A stretch of DNA of 47,188 bases from Photobacterium frigidiphilum (GTDB lineage Bacteria; Pseudomonadota; Gammaproteobacteria; Enterobacterales; Vibrionaceae), in NCBI RefSeq assembly GCF_003025615.1, contig NZ_PYMJ01000041.1, forward strand, positions 1 through 47,188, given 5' to 3'. Of the stretch, positions 6,777 to 17,427 are shown piece by piece. Below the pieces are notes generated by a model that made no database searches, had not been told where the DNA came from, and saw only the letters and a program-made list of their open reading frames with translations. Within the stretch, counting starts at the first letter, position 1. Each line of letters begins with the position of its first letter. The translations under genes and the position numbers were made by a program.

Positions 6777-9503
6777 ATGCGATTGGCACTGTTATTGCTT
6801 CTTAGCACTACATTCAATGTATTTGCTAAACCTCCTCCATCCATCGTTTTCTATTATAACAATATCGATTCTGTGCGTGAATTAATCAACTACGACCGTG
6901 TGGTTGTTAATGCCAATCTTATTACCGACAAACAAATAAAAACCTTACATAATGTAGGTTCACTCGTCTTCGCTTATATTAGTGTAGGGGAATATGATGG
7001 CGAGATTTTGCCTAAAGCACTTGTAAGTGCCTCTCCAGCAAGAAATGAAAACTGGCAAAGCCATGCAATGACATTATCAAATCCTGCTTGGCAGAACCAC
7101 CTGCTAATTGAAGCGAAAAAGATGACAGACAGAGGCTTTGATGGACTATTCCTCGATACGCTCGACAGCTATTACCTGTTTGCAGATTCAGAACAAGAAC
7201 AAAAGGTTCAACAGCAAGCGCTAGCTCAAATCATTGAAAGTTTCCATCAGCTCCCAAATCAACCAAAGCTGATTCTCAATCGTGGTTTTGAAGTGATTCC
7301 AAAAATCAACGCCCCTATTTATGCCGTAGCAGCTGAATCGCTTTACGACAGCTATCACCCTGTTGATCAGACCTACCATAAAGTCAGTGAAAATGATCGT
7401 ACTTGGCTTGCTAGCAGGTTAGAGGAAGTCAAAACGCTCGGTATTGAAGCTATCGCCATCGACTATATACCAGCCTCTGATCGTGAACGGCAAAAAGCAG
7501 CCGCGCAACGCTTGATCGATGAAGGTTATACCCCATACATCAGTGATGGTCTACTGTACGAATTTGGTACCAGTACCATACAGCCTATCGCGAAGCGTGT
7601 TCTTGGTTTTTATGATAGTCACTATGGTGCAATGAATAGTTCGCAATGCCACCGCATGATGGCTATGCCAATCGAATACAATGGTTATGTGCCCGACTGC
7701 CAAGACGTGAATAGTTTTAACTTTTCTCAGGTTGATATGAGCCGTTACGCTGCCGTTTATACATGGTTAGAGCAAGCATCTTTTCAGCGTGTTCCCGCTC
7801 TATCGCAGTGGCTACATACCATCATCTTCAAAACCCCAGTACTGTTTATTAATCAGTTACCGACCGATAACGTTTTATTGGTTCGATTAGGAATTCAAAG
7901 TAGTGGTAATTTGAACGGAAAAATCACACTAACAACAGGAAATGATTGGCTTAAAAACCGTTACCCATTACGTTTTAGTCCGTTTGAAACGCAAGCAAAA
8001 GTCACTATTGATAAAACCACTATTACACCGCTTATCACGATCAAGGATGAGCAACAAAACACATCAACGTTATTCTTTAAAGCTGCCTGGGGGGGCGCGA
8101 TCTTAAACCCACTCCCCGTGGCCAGTTTGGCGAACGAAACAGAAGTGTGGCAAATCGATCCATTCCGCTTAGTGGATGAAACGTTACAACTCCCCGTTAT
8201 TCCAGCGGCTGATGCAACCACCGAATCTGGCCGTCGTATTCTTACGAGCCATGTTGATGGAGATGGTTTTCCGTCTAAAAGCTGGTTCCCAGGAAAACCG
8301 TACACCGCTGAAGTGTTGCTAGAGCATGTCTTCAAAAAATATACCTTTCCTCAAACCGTATCTGTGATTGAGGGTGAAGTAGGTAAACGTGGTTTATACC
8401 CTAAAGAAAGCCCACAACTAGAAGCGATCGCCCGTAAAATTTTTAAGCTACCACATATTGAAATAGCCTCTCATACTTTTAGCCACCCATTTTTTTGGGA
8501 TTTTGACAAAAGCATCGATTCGAGTGTCTACGGTGAAAACTTACCGATCTCAGGTTATACCGTGGATTACAACAATGAGATAATTGGTACAATTAACTAC
8601 ATCAACAAGAATCTTGCACCAAAGGGTAAAAAAGCACGCCTTATATTATGGTCGGGCAAAGCCGATCCCAAAGAAGATATTCTCGCCATTGCTGAAAAAG
8701 CCAACTTACTCAACGTCAATGGCGGTAATACCTATGTAGTTCGAGGTGATGATAACTTTACACAAGTTTCCCCTACTATTACTTGGTACCCTTCGGCTGT
8801 TCATGTTTATGCTCCAGTATTGAACGAAAATCTCTACACCAACCTTTGGACAGAGCACCACGATGGCTATGGCCGCGCAGTTGAAACCTTTCAATTATTG
8901 GGCGAACCTCGCCGATTAAAAACAATTGCGATTTACTATCACATGTACTCGGGTGCTTACCCTGCTTCGTTAAAAGGCTTAACGAATGTATATGATTGGG
9001 CGATTCAACAAAAAACAACTCCGCTCTATCTTAGCGAATATGCTGAACGTGCCCGCACCTTATACGAAACGGGCATCGCTAAAACGCTATCTGGTGATTG
9101 GAAAATTACTACCACAGGAATTAAGAGCATAAGAGTGCCCGATATGCTGGGCTATCCTGTCGCACCTCTATCAGAGCTTGCAGGCTGGAATAAAGGACCA
9201 GATGGCAATTACTTAATTCTTAATCAACCGCGTACACGCTTGCACTTTTCATTAATACAACCAAAAACGCCAAGACTACACAGTTCAAACGCTCAACTAA
9301 CTAAGTGGATAAAGAAAGGGAAATCTATCCAATGGGAATTTACTAGCCACGTGCCTTTTGAAATAGAATTCACAAACATTAATCAATGCACATTTCACTT
9401 AAATCAAACGCTGGCCAGAACAAAAATAAAACAAAACACAGTACGTTATAAATCAAATAAAGCCGGTGTATTTCAAGGTTCATTAACTTGCAGCAACATC
9501 TAA
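6777..9503 (+). CDS. pelA: PelA: Pel polysaccharide deacetylase/glycoside hydrolase
   Basis: Periplasmic bifunctional enzyme of Pel export: a hydrolase that trims the polymer and a deacetylase that exposes its amino groups. A signal peptide (residues 1-17, cleavage after VFA) precedes a TIM-barrel domain of the GH166/GH114 type, with likely catalytic residues D127 (DGLFLDT) and E187 (AAESLYD). The deacetylase centre follows: D494 and D496 (SHVDGDG) with H566 and H570 (SHTFSH), which match the metal-binding pattern of Pseudomonas PelA. At 908 residues it is slightly shorter than the Pseudomonas enzyme (about 950). An AAAGGA ribosome-binding site lies before the ATG. It is the first gene of the operon. 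Confidence 0.93.
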   Translation: MRLALLLLLSTTFNVFAKPPPSIVFYYNNIDSVRELINYDRVVVNANLITDKQIKTLHNVGSLVFAYISVGEYDGEILPKALVSASPARNENWQSHAMTLSNPAWQNHLLIEAKKMTDRGFDGLFLDTLDSYYLFADSEQEQKVQQQALAQIIESFHQLPNQPKLILNRGFEVIPKINAPIYAVAAESLYDSYHPVDQTYHKVSENDRTWLASRLEEVKTLGIEAIAIDYIPASDRERQKAAAQRLIDEGYTPYISDGLLYEFGTSTIQPIAKRVLGFYDSHYGAMNSSQCHRMMAMPIEYNGYVPDCQDVNSFNFSQVDMSRYAAVYTWLEQASFQRVPALSQWLHTIIFKTPVLFINQLPTDNVLLVRLGIQSSGNLNGKITLTTGNDWLKNRYPLRFSPFETQAKVTIDKTTITPLITIKDEQQNTSTLFFKAAWGGAILNPLPVASLANETEVWQIDPFRLVDETLQLPVIPAADATTESGRRILTSHVDGDGFPSKSWFPGKPYTAEVLLEHVFKKYTFPQTVSVIEGEVGKRGLYPKESPQLEAIARKIFKLPHIEIASHTFSHPFFWDFDKSIDSSVYGENLPISGYTVDYNNEIIGTINYINKNLAPKGKKARLILWSGKADPKEDILAIAEKANLLNVNGGNTYVVRGDDNFTQVSPTITWYPSAVHVYAPVLNENLYTNLWTEHHDGYGRAVETFQLLGEPRRLKTIAIYYHMYSGAYPASLKGLTNVYDWAIQQKTTPLYLSEYAERARTLYETGIAKTLSGDWKITTTGIKSIRVPDMLGYPVAPLSELAGWNKGPDGNYLILNQPRTRLHFSLIQPKTPRLHSSNAQLTKWIKKGKSIQWEFTSHVPFEIEFTNINQCTFHLNQTLARTKIKQNTVRYKSNKAGVFQGSLTCSNI

Positions 9504-9552
9504 TTTGTTGCATTTCTAGCCTTTACAGGGAAAGGATCGAAATATATTTTAA

Positions 9553-12500
9553 ATGGAAAAAATAGAGTCAGAAAATCCCAACAAAAAGCAACCACGAGTA
9601 CGGCTCCTTAATTGGCGACCTTTGGTTATACTAACGCTCACATCTCTTTGGGCGTTATGGCTTGTTGCACCAACAAAATCGATGTTGATTAAGCTTATCT
9701 CACGCTCGTCTTCGCCAGAGGTTTCACTGGCTTTTCTTAATGAACTGGAAAGCCAAGAGCCACAAAACCGCACTATCATGTTCATGCAGGCACAAAATCA
9801 ACATGAATTAGGCTTGCTAAATGATGCGCTTGAATCGCTTAACCCTATTTTATTTTATGCAGATGGTCGCCGAGACTGGCACAGCCATAGCCTATTTTTA
9901 GCCGTCCTTTTACAGCGTTCGTACTCTGATGATCCCGTGGTGAAACAAAGTGCTAACGCTAAGATAACCACTTTATTCTCCAATATTGATTACATTCCAG
10001 AAGCAACTATTGCTCGCCAATTTACAGACGCTGCTATTTCATTGGCCATGCCACTGTTTGCTTTCAAGTTCTTATCTCCTCACCTTAAAAGTGGTGAAAC
10101 TAGTTACAAAGAATTAGTCAAGCTGGCCCTGCAAACCTCAGATTATGAAAACGCAGCCAAGCTGCAACGCGAAGCATTCATGGAATATCAAAGCTTTGAA
10201 TCGCTAGCGTCCCTCATAAAACTCAACCAAAGCGCGAATAATACTGCAGCTAATTTTGAAATCTTCCGTCAATACGATGGAAAGCTCGCGAATGCCCCCC
10301 AATATTTAGCCTTTGTTATTCAGCAGGCTAAAGTGGCTGGTGAGCTAGATTTAGCCTTAAATAAATCACAGCAGCTATTGGCACTTGAACCATCAATACC
10401 ACTGTTACTTGAAACCACAGATATCGCCATCGCAATGGGTAATTTACCATTAGCCGCCGATTTACTAACACAAGCGATTAAAGACGATCCAACTACCGCT
10501 TCATTAACTAAATTACACAGTGTCTATCGTTGGCAAAGTGATATTCCTAATACCTTTAAAACAAGCTTACTCTTACTGCAACAAGGCGCGAGTGAAACAC
10601 AAATACGAGCCGGTATCGCAGAATCTAAAGCACTAGGCGACATCTATCATGAAGGTGTTTTCTTCGATGTCCTTGCCTATTCGAATGCCTTAAATGCCTC
10701 CGAATATGATGCTTGGTTAAATGCCTTAGAAAAAGCTAAAGGTACACCTGCAGCATTGCGCAGTATTAAAAAACTATCGGCTAAGCGCCCTTATGACAGC
10801 GCACTTGTTAACCACAAAGCCCGTTTATATTCATATAACAGCGATCACGCTCAGGTCATAAAACAGAGAAATATACTTACGCACCTACGTAGCCCAACAA
10901 CTGAAGAAGCCATGCGCTTTGCAAACGCATATATGGCGCTCTATCAACCAGAACAAGCTTTACGCGTACTCACAGAGCCAACAGATTGGCAACTAGCGAA
11001 TGATGATTACCTCAAGATGGTGGCGGCTTTGGCATGGGACAGTAGTGATAAACAACTAGCCCTACTCAGCCAACAATATTTGATGCAACGCTCGGCGGCC
11101 AATATTGATGTTTATCGATACATTCAACTATATGCGCCTTTCTCAGTGAAAGATATTGATGAATTAACACGTTTGTACCAAGAATCGGGTAACAGTGAAT
11201 TCTTATTGTTAGCGATTAGAGTAAGCAATGAAGCCCAAAATTATGACCAAATGGCGACACTGTTTGAACTGGCCAGTGAAGATGCCTATTTAAGGAATAA
11301 TGCTGAAGTAATCTATTACCGTGCACTACTCGCAGTGGAACAAGATCACACAGTGCTAGCACATCAACTGTACCAGCAGGCTATTTCAAGTGACGTCAAT
11401 TATCAACCTGCCATCAATGGTTACATGTGGTGGTTAATTGCGACGAATGATCAAGATAAATTGCTCAGCGTTTATGAACGTTATCGCCTACCACTCGCGA
11501 ATAACCGTGATTTCTGGTCTGTTTTTGCCGTAAGCGCACAACAGCTCGGGCGTAATGATGAAGCTGAACGTTGGTATCGCCAGCAAATACAAGTAACCAA
11601 TAAGCCCAATGCGGCTTTACTGTTGAACTATGCCTCTTTACTTGAACGTCGAGAACAATACGATCGTGCCTACCAGCTACGAAAATACGTTGCTAAAAAC
11701 ATGACAGCGTCACTGCTGGCTTTACCTGACGGTGACATTTCACACCGTGCATTAATTGCCTTGTTCGTTGGTGATAAAACAGCCCTTAAATTAGTAGAGG
11801 CGAACACATTAGCTAAACCGACCAGCAATAATGTGACTGAACTATTCCAGTATTATCTTGCGCAAGGTCGGCCAAATGCCGTTAAATATTGGCATGAAAA
11901 AACCGTATTAAATAAGTATCAGCTTCCTGATTGGCAGCAACTGTCATTAGCCATAGAGCAACATGATCGTGAAGCCATGGAAAAACTTCTCACCGAATCA
12001 CTTACGCTTCCTGTTTCTGATAAAAACTATGCGCTACAAGCCGTTGGTCGACATCAACAAGCATGGCAACAGGCACAGCAAGAAATTGGCGTTCTTGCCG
12101 ATAAAGTGGCTGAAAAGCAACTACGCAAGAACCATGTAAATCAGCATCCGAACAAAACACATAGCGTTCGAGCCCAACAAACCATGATTACTCAATGGGG
12201 TATCAATCGATTCAGTCTTGATTATTATGCCCCTCACTACAACGGCTATTACCGTTTAGGTACAGACTTTCAGCAAGCTGATGTGCCTGATATTTTAGGC
12301 AATACGTCCATTGATGATGAATTTCGTTTACGCGGTAGTTTTTATTGGCAGAAAAATGAAAGTACATGGGCGATTAAAACAGATATTGCACAAGGTATTG
12401 GCGATCAGCGCCTTGGTATATTAGGTGAGTTCAGCACGCAATTTAAAAGTTACTGGTCAGGTGGATTCAAACTGGGTATTAATAACCCCCTTGAGGCCAG

Positions 12501-13077
12501 CCAGTTAATGACAATTGCAGGTCAAGACAATGTTCTGGGGGCGAACTTAAATTACCAGCCGACTGCGCGCGAAAACCTGGCAATGCAAGTTAGCTTTCAT
12601 AATTTATCGACCCGTTTTGGGGACGATATTGGTCGTGGTTGGGATATGAACATTCGAGCCAGTGAGCAATTTTTCTTTAATGACCCCGCATGGCAAGTTT
12701 ATAGCGAATATAGTATGCAGCAGGTCAAACATAGTGGTGGCAATTTAAAAGGCGTAAACGCATGGCAACAAGGGGCTAGGCCACTTACACCAAGCGACTT
12801 TATTGCTGAACGTTATCAACGGTTATCGATAGGGCACCGTTTATGGCATGGTGATCCCGGATCTCCTGGGGCAACCGTACCTTCCCCTCGTTATTGGTTA
12901 GATAATTCTGTTGGCTATAACGTGGAAGCCCAACAAATTGATATGACGGTAAGTACTGGCCTCGGCTGGCGAATTATAGGTAATGACGAACTCTACATGG
13001 GTGTTGATTGGCAGAGCCAAGACCGAAATGGCGACGAGTCGCTTAAAGTAGCTTTTGGCTATTACTACAGTTTCTAA
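9553..13077 (+). CDS. pelB: PelB: outer-membrane secretin-like porin with TPR scaffold
   Basis: The Pel export porin. An N-terminal membrane anchor (residues about 22-42) is followed by a long periplasmic array of TPR-like helical repeats (about 50-870). In the Pseudomonas system these bind PelA. A C-terminal beta-barrel (about 880-1174) ends in an aromatic-rich strand with terminal Phe (FGYYYSF), the signature of BAM-inserted outer-membrane proteins. Its 1,174 residues compare with about 1,190 in Pseudomonas. The nearest purine-rich ribosome-binding site (AAAGGA, 9531-9536) lies unusually far from the ATG, but this start retains the membrane anchor and the next ATG would lose most of it. It lies 49 bases after pelA. 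Confidence 0.92.
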   Translation: MEKIESENPNKKQPRVRLLNWRPLVILTLTSLWALWLVAPTKSMLIKLISRSSSPEVSLAFLNELESQEPQNRTIMFMQAQNQHELGLLNDALESLNPILFYADGRRDWHSHSLFLAVLLQRSYSDDPVVKQSANAKITTLFSNIDYIPEATIARQFTDAAISLAMPLFAFKFLSPHLKSGETSYKELVKLALQTSDYENAAKLQREAFMEYQSFESLASLIKLNQSANNTAANFEIFRQYDGKLANAPQYLAFVIQQAKVAGELDLALNKSQQLLALEPSIPLLLETTDIAIAMGNLPLAADLLTQAIKDDPTTASLTKLHSVYRWQSDIPNTFKTSLLLLQQGASETQIRAGIAESKALGDIYHEGVFFDVLAYSNALNASEYDAWLNALEKAKGTPAALRSIKKLSAKRPYDSALVNHKARLYSYNSDHAQVIKQRNILTHLRSPTTEEAMRFANAYMALYQPEQALRVLTEPTDWQLANDDYLKMVAALAWDSSDKQLALLSQQYLMQRSAANIDVYRYIQLYAPFSVKDIDELTRLYQESGNSEFLLLAIRVSNEAQNYDQMATLFELASEDAYLRNNAEVIYYRALLAVEQDHTVLAHQLYQQAISSDVNYQPAINGYMWWLIATNDQDKLLSVYERYRLPLANNRDFWSVFAVSAQQLGRNDEAERWYRQQIQVTNKPNAALLLNYASLLERREQYDRAYQLRKYVAKNMTASLLALPDGDISHRALIALFVGDKTALKLVEANTLAKPTSNNVTELFQYYLAQGRPNAVKYWHEKTVLNKYQLPDWQQLSLAIEQHDREAMEKLLTESLTLPVSDKNYALQAVGRHQQAWQQAQQEIGVLADKVAEKQLRKNHVNQHPNKTHSVRAQQTMITQWGINRFSLDYYAPHYNGYYRLGTDFQQADVPDILGNTSIDDEFRLRGSFYWQKNESTWAIKTDIAQGIGDQRLGILGEFSTQFKSYWSGGFKLGINNPLEASQLMTIAGQDNVLGANLNYQPTARENLAMQVSFHNLSTRFGDDIGRGWDMNIRASEQFFFNDPAWQVYSEYSMQQVKHSGGNLKGVNAWQQGARPLTPSDFIAERYQRLSIGHRLWHGDPGSPGATVPSPRYWLDNSVGYNVEAQQIDMTVSTGLGWRIIGNDELYMGVDWQSQDRNGDESLKVAFGYYYSF

Positions 13078-13091
13078 CAGGGAGAAGTCAG

Positions 13092-13610
13092 ATGAAACGC
13101 ATCTTACTTGCTGCTTCAATTGCAGGGTTAAGCGCCTGCTCTAGCTACCAAGTGCCAGACAGCCCATTATTTGCGGCAAACAGCAGTTGGGTCATTATGC
13201 CAATGGCAAACCATTCCAATACCCCAATGGCAGCAGAGAAAGTAGAAAAAATCCTCAATGCTCAACTTTTTGCAAAAGGGATAAGTACGAGAGTATACCC
13301 AGAACTAAATACAAATAACCTTGCGATAATTATTGATGACTCAGCTAAACGTAAACAGGCTAATGTATGGTTAGCATCGCAGCCAGCAGACTATATTATT
13401 ACGGGGTCAATCGAAGAGTGGCACTATAAAAGCGGCTTAGACGGTGAACCAGCTGTCGGTATCACGCTAGAAATTAAATCAGCAAAAAGTAAAATTACAC
13501 TATGGCGTGCAACAGGATCCCGTGGGGGCTGGGGGCGAGAGAGTGTCAGTGGTGCGGGGCATATCGTGATTGATGAACTCTTAGATGGCATCAATATTGA
13601 GCAAAAATAG
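13092..13610 (+). CDS. pelC: PelC: outer-membrane lipoprotein of Pel export
   Basis: A 172-residue lipoprotein with a lipobox ending LSAC, so lipidation is expected at C16. In the known system PelC forms a ring of subunits on the periplasmic face of the outer membrane that funnels cationic Pel to PelB. The mature part has the alternating strand-helix look and C-terminal helix of the family (about 170 residues, normal length). A good GGGAGAA ribosome-binding site lies before the ATG, and the gene is only 14 bases from pelB. Confidence 0.9.
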   Translation: MKRILLAASIAGLSACSSYQVPDSPLFAANSSWVIMPMANHSNTPMAAEKVEKILNAQLFAKGISTRVYPELNTNNLAIIIDDSAKRKQANVWLASQPADYIITGSIEEWHYKSGLDGEPAVGITLEIKSAKSKITLWRATGSRGGWGRESVSGAGHIVIDELLDGINIEQK

Positions 13611-13641
13611 AAAGTGCAAAATAGATTGAGTGAGAAAGCTT

Positions 13642-14985
13642 ATGAATAAACTTGGAAACCGCCTTATTACTGGCTTTAAAGAAGATGGGTTTGCATGGTT
13701 GGAAACAGCCTTTATTGCATTGTTGTCTCTTTTTATTTGGGTAAAGTCAGACTCACTAGCCCCAACGTCGACCGATCATCATTTCTTCTGGTCTATTTTG
13801 GGGCCTCTGCTCATCTCGTTGCGCTATGGTTTTGCCAAAGGGTTAATTTGTGCTCTGCTCACTACCGCTGGTTTAGCTACAGTCATGCAGTTCTCTGGGA
13901 TACTGGCATTTTATCCGCTGTCACTCGCTGTTGGTATGATATTAACGGTAATGATTGCAGGGGAATTTCGAGACTATTGGCATAATATTAATCAACGCTA
14001 TACTCTTGATCACCAATATATGAGTCAGAGGCTCGATAGCTTCACTAAAAACTATCACTTATTGAAAGTCTCGCATGACCAATTAGAACAACGGACAGCA
14101 AGTCAAAGCATTAGCTTACGCGCCAGTATCAATGCCTTACAAAAGATAGCCTCTACTCACTCCGATAAACGCATCGAAAACATTGGGCACTCACTGCTAA
14201 CTTTATTAGTAGATATTGGCGGTTTGCAAGTCGCTGGGCTGTATAAAGTCACCAATAACAACATTGATAAACAACCTCACGCCATTATTGGTGACCACCA
14301 TCAGCTGATGACGAAAGATCCCATGTTACAAGATATGCTGGAGTCAAAAAAACTACTTTCACCAGCATCCTTAGGGAAAAATGAAGTTCATAAATCACGT
14401 TATCAACTCTGCATTCCTCTGCTTGATACTATGGGGAATTTACAAGCGATCGTACTCGCGGAAAGTACTAAATTCTTTATGCTTACCCCTGCGAATATTG
14501 CACTATTAGCATTGGTTGCCAACCATGTTGCTGATTTGCTCAACGATTCCTTGCTCGCCCCTGTCCTAACTGCAAACCAAAAAAATCTTTTTATGAAATA
14601 TATGGCACGCGCTAAATATAACAAACATCATTATGGTACTGATAGTAATGTTGTTGCCTTCACTGACAATTCAGGTAAGCACACCACGGTATTACACAGC
14701 GTAGTGAGCTTCCGCCGTGGTGCCGACGTGTATTGGGCATACCAATCAACAAACAACACTTCCGTTTTAATGGTGTTACTTCCACTTACAACAGCTTACG
14801 AAAGTCAGCAGTATATTTCGCGCGTTACTGAATTACTTAAGAGTCATATAGAGGATGACATTGATGATATTGATATCATTGGGCCACTTTCATTAGATAT
14901 GGATAATACTGAAATTACGCATTTCATGGATAAATTAGGAGATTATGATGAAAGTTTGGCTATTTCTTCAAACTCTCACGCTTGA
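13642..14985 (+). CDS. pelD: PelD: c-di-GMP receptor of the Pel synthase complex
   Basis: Inner-membrane regulator that switches Pel synthesis on when it binds c-di-GMP. Four hydrophobic segments (about residues 15-110), a coiled stretch, a GAF domain (about 160-300) and a degenerate GGDEF domain are visible. The GGDEF active site is absent, but the RxxD inhibitory-site motif is intact as RGAD (R359 and D362 from this ATG), which is the ligand site in Pseudomonas PelD. An upstream in-frame GTG at 13630 would add four residues; I prefer the ATG because GAGAAAG lies before it. The 3' end overlaps pelE. This is the one visible regulatory input to the operon product. Confidence 0.92.
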   Translation: MNKLGNRLITGFKEDGFAWLETAFIALLSLFIWVKSDSLAPTSTDHHFFWSILGPLLISLRYGFAKGLICALLTTAGLATVMQFSGILAFYPLSLAVGMILTVMIAGEFRDYWHNINQRYTLDHQYMSQRLDSFTKNYHLLKVSHDQLEQRTASQSISLRASINALQKIASTHSDKRIENIGHSLLTLLVDIGGLQVAGLYKVTNNNIDKQPHAIIGDHHQLMTKDPMLQDMLESKKLLSPASLGKNEVHKSRYQLCIPLLDTMGNLQAIVLAESTKFFMLTPANIALLALVANHVADLLNDSLLAPVLTANQKNLFMKYMARAKYNKHHYGTDSNVVAFTDNSGKHTTVLHSVVSFRRGADVYWAYQSTNNTSVLMVLLPLTTAYESQQYISRVTELLKSHIEDDIDDIDIIGPLSLDMDNTEITHFMDKLGDYDESLAISSNSHA

Positions 14986-15916
14986 ATATATCGGCTTTTA
15001 CATCCTGTTCAATAAAGAAATGATGCAGATGCAATGGCTGGTTTCTATTTCATGTCATGCTGTTGCGTGTGCTAGCTTCACCTTATTATGCTGGATACTA
15101 CTGCCCCTGAGATATAAAACACCGATTGTTAGTTCTGTGACATTTTTGTTTTTATTCAATTTCCTTTTGCCACTATTTGGCATGTTTGGTACAGTGTTTT
15201 CATTGTTGGTTGCTTTATATATTCCTCGAAAACAAAATCTTACTACCTGGCAAGAGTGCGAAGAGGCATTACTTCCACAAAGCCCTGACGATGTATTGAG
15301 TACTCAATTTGGCACTGGCGCACTACGAGACATTTTACTGAACAACACCGACCCTGAACGCCGATTAATAGCAGTAAGTGCAATTCGCCATTTACCTAAG
15401 CCTCAAGCGGTACCGTTATTACAATTGGCATTGAAAGATTTATCTGACGATGTTCGCCTTTTAGGTTATTCATCGTTAGAAACGATTGAAACTCAAATCA
15501 ACGAGACTCTCTCTCTGTTTAAAAATCAATTCCAACACCAAGAACAAGCAAGCAAAGCGTATGAAATAGCACAGCAGTATTGGGAACTGTGCTATTTAGG
15601 TATTGCTGAAGGCGCTTTACGCAAACATTATTTAGAACAGGCAGAGCTCTACCTCACTATTGCGAATGATATCTCCAATAGTGCGTCGAGCAATTTATTA
15701 CTTGGGCGTGTAATGCTCGAACAACAGCGCCCTGATGATGCATTTGAATATCTGACACAAGCTCTGAATGGTGGTTTGATGGTTAAACAAGTTGCCCCTT
15801 ATCTTGCTGAAGCCGCATATGACATTGGTGATTATGAAACAGTAAAGCATTACATCCATTACTTCCCTGAGCAGAAAGGAGAAACATTGAGCCAGATTAA
15901 GGAATATTGGATATGA
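14948..15916 (+). CDS. pelE: PelE: inner-membrane TPR scaffold of the Pel synthase
   Basis: Partner of PelD in the inner-membrane synthase complex. The N-terminus has two to three membrane segments (residues about 5-90), followed by a HEAT-like region (RRLIAVSAIRHLPKPQAV) and TPR-like helical pairs to the C-terminus, as in Pseudomonas PelE (about 330 residues; here 322). It overlaps pelD by 38 bases, and the ATG at 14948 has an AGGAG six bases before it (14945 is an alternative ATG). It shares ATGA with pelF, so translation is coupled throughout. Confidence 0.87.
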   Translation: MKVWLFLQTLTLEYIGFYILFNKEMMQMQWLVSISCHAVACASFTLLCWILLPLRYKTPIVSSVTFLFLFNFLLPLFGMFGTVFSLLVALYIPRKQNLTTWQECEEALLPQSPDDVLSTQFGTGALRDILLNNTDPERRLIAVSAIRHLPKPQAVPLLQLALKDLSDDVRLLGYSSLETIETQINETLSLFKNQFQHQEQASKAYEIAQQYWELCYLGIAEGALRKHYLEQAELYLTIANDISNSASSNLLLGRVMLEQQRPDDAFEYLTQALNGGLMVKQVAPYLAEAAYDIGDYETVKHYIHYFPEQKGETLSQIKEYWI

Positions 15917-17427
15917 AAAAAGACGTCGATATATGCTTACTTCTTGAGGGTACTTATCCTTATGTTCGTGGCGGTGTATCAAGTTGGGTTCACCAAATTA
16001 TTAGTGGTCTACCTGAGTTTAATTTTCACCTCATATTTTTAGGTGGGCATCCTGATTTCTATAACAAACTGGCTTATGAATTTCCTGATAATGTGGTGGG
16101 GTTTGAAGTTCACTACTTATTGGCAAGTAGTAGTCATTTAAAACCCAAGCCACAAAAGGGAAACAAGAAGCAATTCAATGTATGGGGGGGATTTTTAGCT
16201 TTTTTTGAACAAAATGATGAACCGATCCCGTCAGATTTATTAAAAAATATTTCAGGTTTTCTGGGGGGGAATGACCCACTCACGCTCGAAGGTTTTTTAT
16301 ACAGCGAAGCCTCGTGGGAAGTGTTAACTGAGCGTTATATGAACTCAGCAGAGCACCAATCATTTGTGGATTACTTCTGGACATATCGGAACATCTATCA
16401 GCCTTTGTTTATTTTATCTAAAATTTCACAAAACCTACCGAATGCAAAAATTTTTCACAGTGTATCGACAGGCTATGCTGGATTTCTTGGTGCCCTATGC
16501 CGAGAACGCACAAATAGCCCTTATATATTGACCGAGCATGGTATTTACACCAAAGAACGTAAAATTGATTTAGCCCAAGCAGCATGGATTAAAGATCGTC
16601 ATAAACTTATTGATATTAGCATGCACAAAGGCATGGATATAACCCGGAAAACATGGATTCGCTTCTTTGAGCAACTTGGTCTTACGGCGTATCATCAAGC
16701 CAATAAAATAGTGTCATTATTTGAAGGGAACCGCCAACGACAACATGAAGATGGCGCACCTGATACACGTACTCAAGTCATCGTGAATGGGATTAACACT
16801 ACCCGATTCGGTGAAGCTTATAAGCTACGTCCAAATACACCACCAATGGTCGTTGGTCTTGTTGGACGCGTAGTACCAATCAAAGATATTAAAACCTTTA
16901 TTCGTACTATTCGTGGAGCAGTAGAGGCATTACCAAATATCGAAGGCTGGATTATTGGGCCTACAGAGGAGGATGAAGCTTATGTACATGAGTGCAAGCT
17001 CCTTATCGAAAGCTTAGGTCTTGAAGGTAACGTTAAAATGCTCGGTAGCCAAAACGTCGCGGAAATTATGCCGCAATTAGGTATTATGATGCTTACATCT
17101 ATAAGTGAGGCGCAACCACTTGTTTTACTTGAAGCTATGGCTGCAGGCATTCCATGCATCGCGACCGAAGTTGGTGCGTGTCGCGAAATTATTGATGGGG
17201 CAGCAGGCGAAGATGCTGCACTTGGCTCATGCGGTGAAATAATTCCAATCGCGAGTCCAATCGACGGTGCCAATGCCATTGTTCGAGTGTTAGGTGATAT
17301 TGATAAATGGCGTAAAACAGGCGACATCGGAAAATCACGTGTTGTTCGTTATTACGATGAAAAAATGATGTACGACTCATACCGAAATCTCTATCAGGAG
17401 GCCATTGATGGCAGGAATCGGATTTGA
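15913..17427 (+). CDS. pelF: PelF: cytosolic GT4-family glycosyltransferase
   Basis: Cytoplasmic polymerase subunit that uses UDP-hexosamine donors to build Pel. It is a GT-B fold enzyme: the N-terminal lobe begins CLLLEGTYPYVRGGVSSWV with the glycine-rich loop. The C-terminal lobe has the donor-site EX7E motif (E399 and E407 within SEAQPLVLLEAMAAG). At 504 residues it has the usual length. The ATG at 15913 overlaps the pelE stop by 4 bases and has AAGGA upstream; an in-frame TTG at 15907 is less likely. The 3' end overlaps pelG. Confidence 0.94.
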   Translation: MKKDVDICLLLEGTYPYVRGGVSSWVHQIISGLPEFNFHLIFLGGHPDFYNKLAYEFPDNVVGFEVHYLLASSSHLKPKPQKGNKKQFNVWGGFLAFFEQNDEPIPSDLLKNISGFLGGNDPLTLEGFLYSEASWEVLTERYMNSAEHQSFVDYFWTYRNIYQPLFILSKISQNLPNAKIFHSVSTGYAGFLGALCRERTNSPYILTEHGIYTKERKIDLAQAAWIKDRHKLIDISMHKGMDITRKTWIRFFEQLGLTAYHQANKIVSLFEGNRQRQHEDGAPDTRTQVIVNGINTTRFGEAYKLRPNTPPMVVGLVGRVVPIKDIKTFIRTIRGAVEALPNIEGWIIGPTEEDEAYVHECKLLIESLGLEGNVKMLGSQNVAEIMPQLGIMMLTSISEAQPLVLLEAMAAGIPCIATEVGACREIIDGAAGEDAALGSCGEIIPIASPIDGANAIVRVLGDIDKWRKTGDIGKSRVVRYYDEKMMYDSYRNLYQEAIDGRNRI

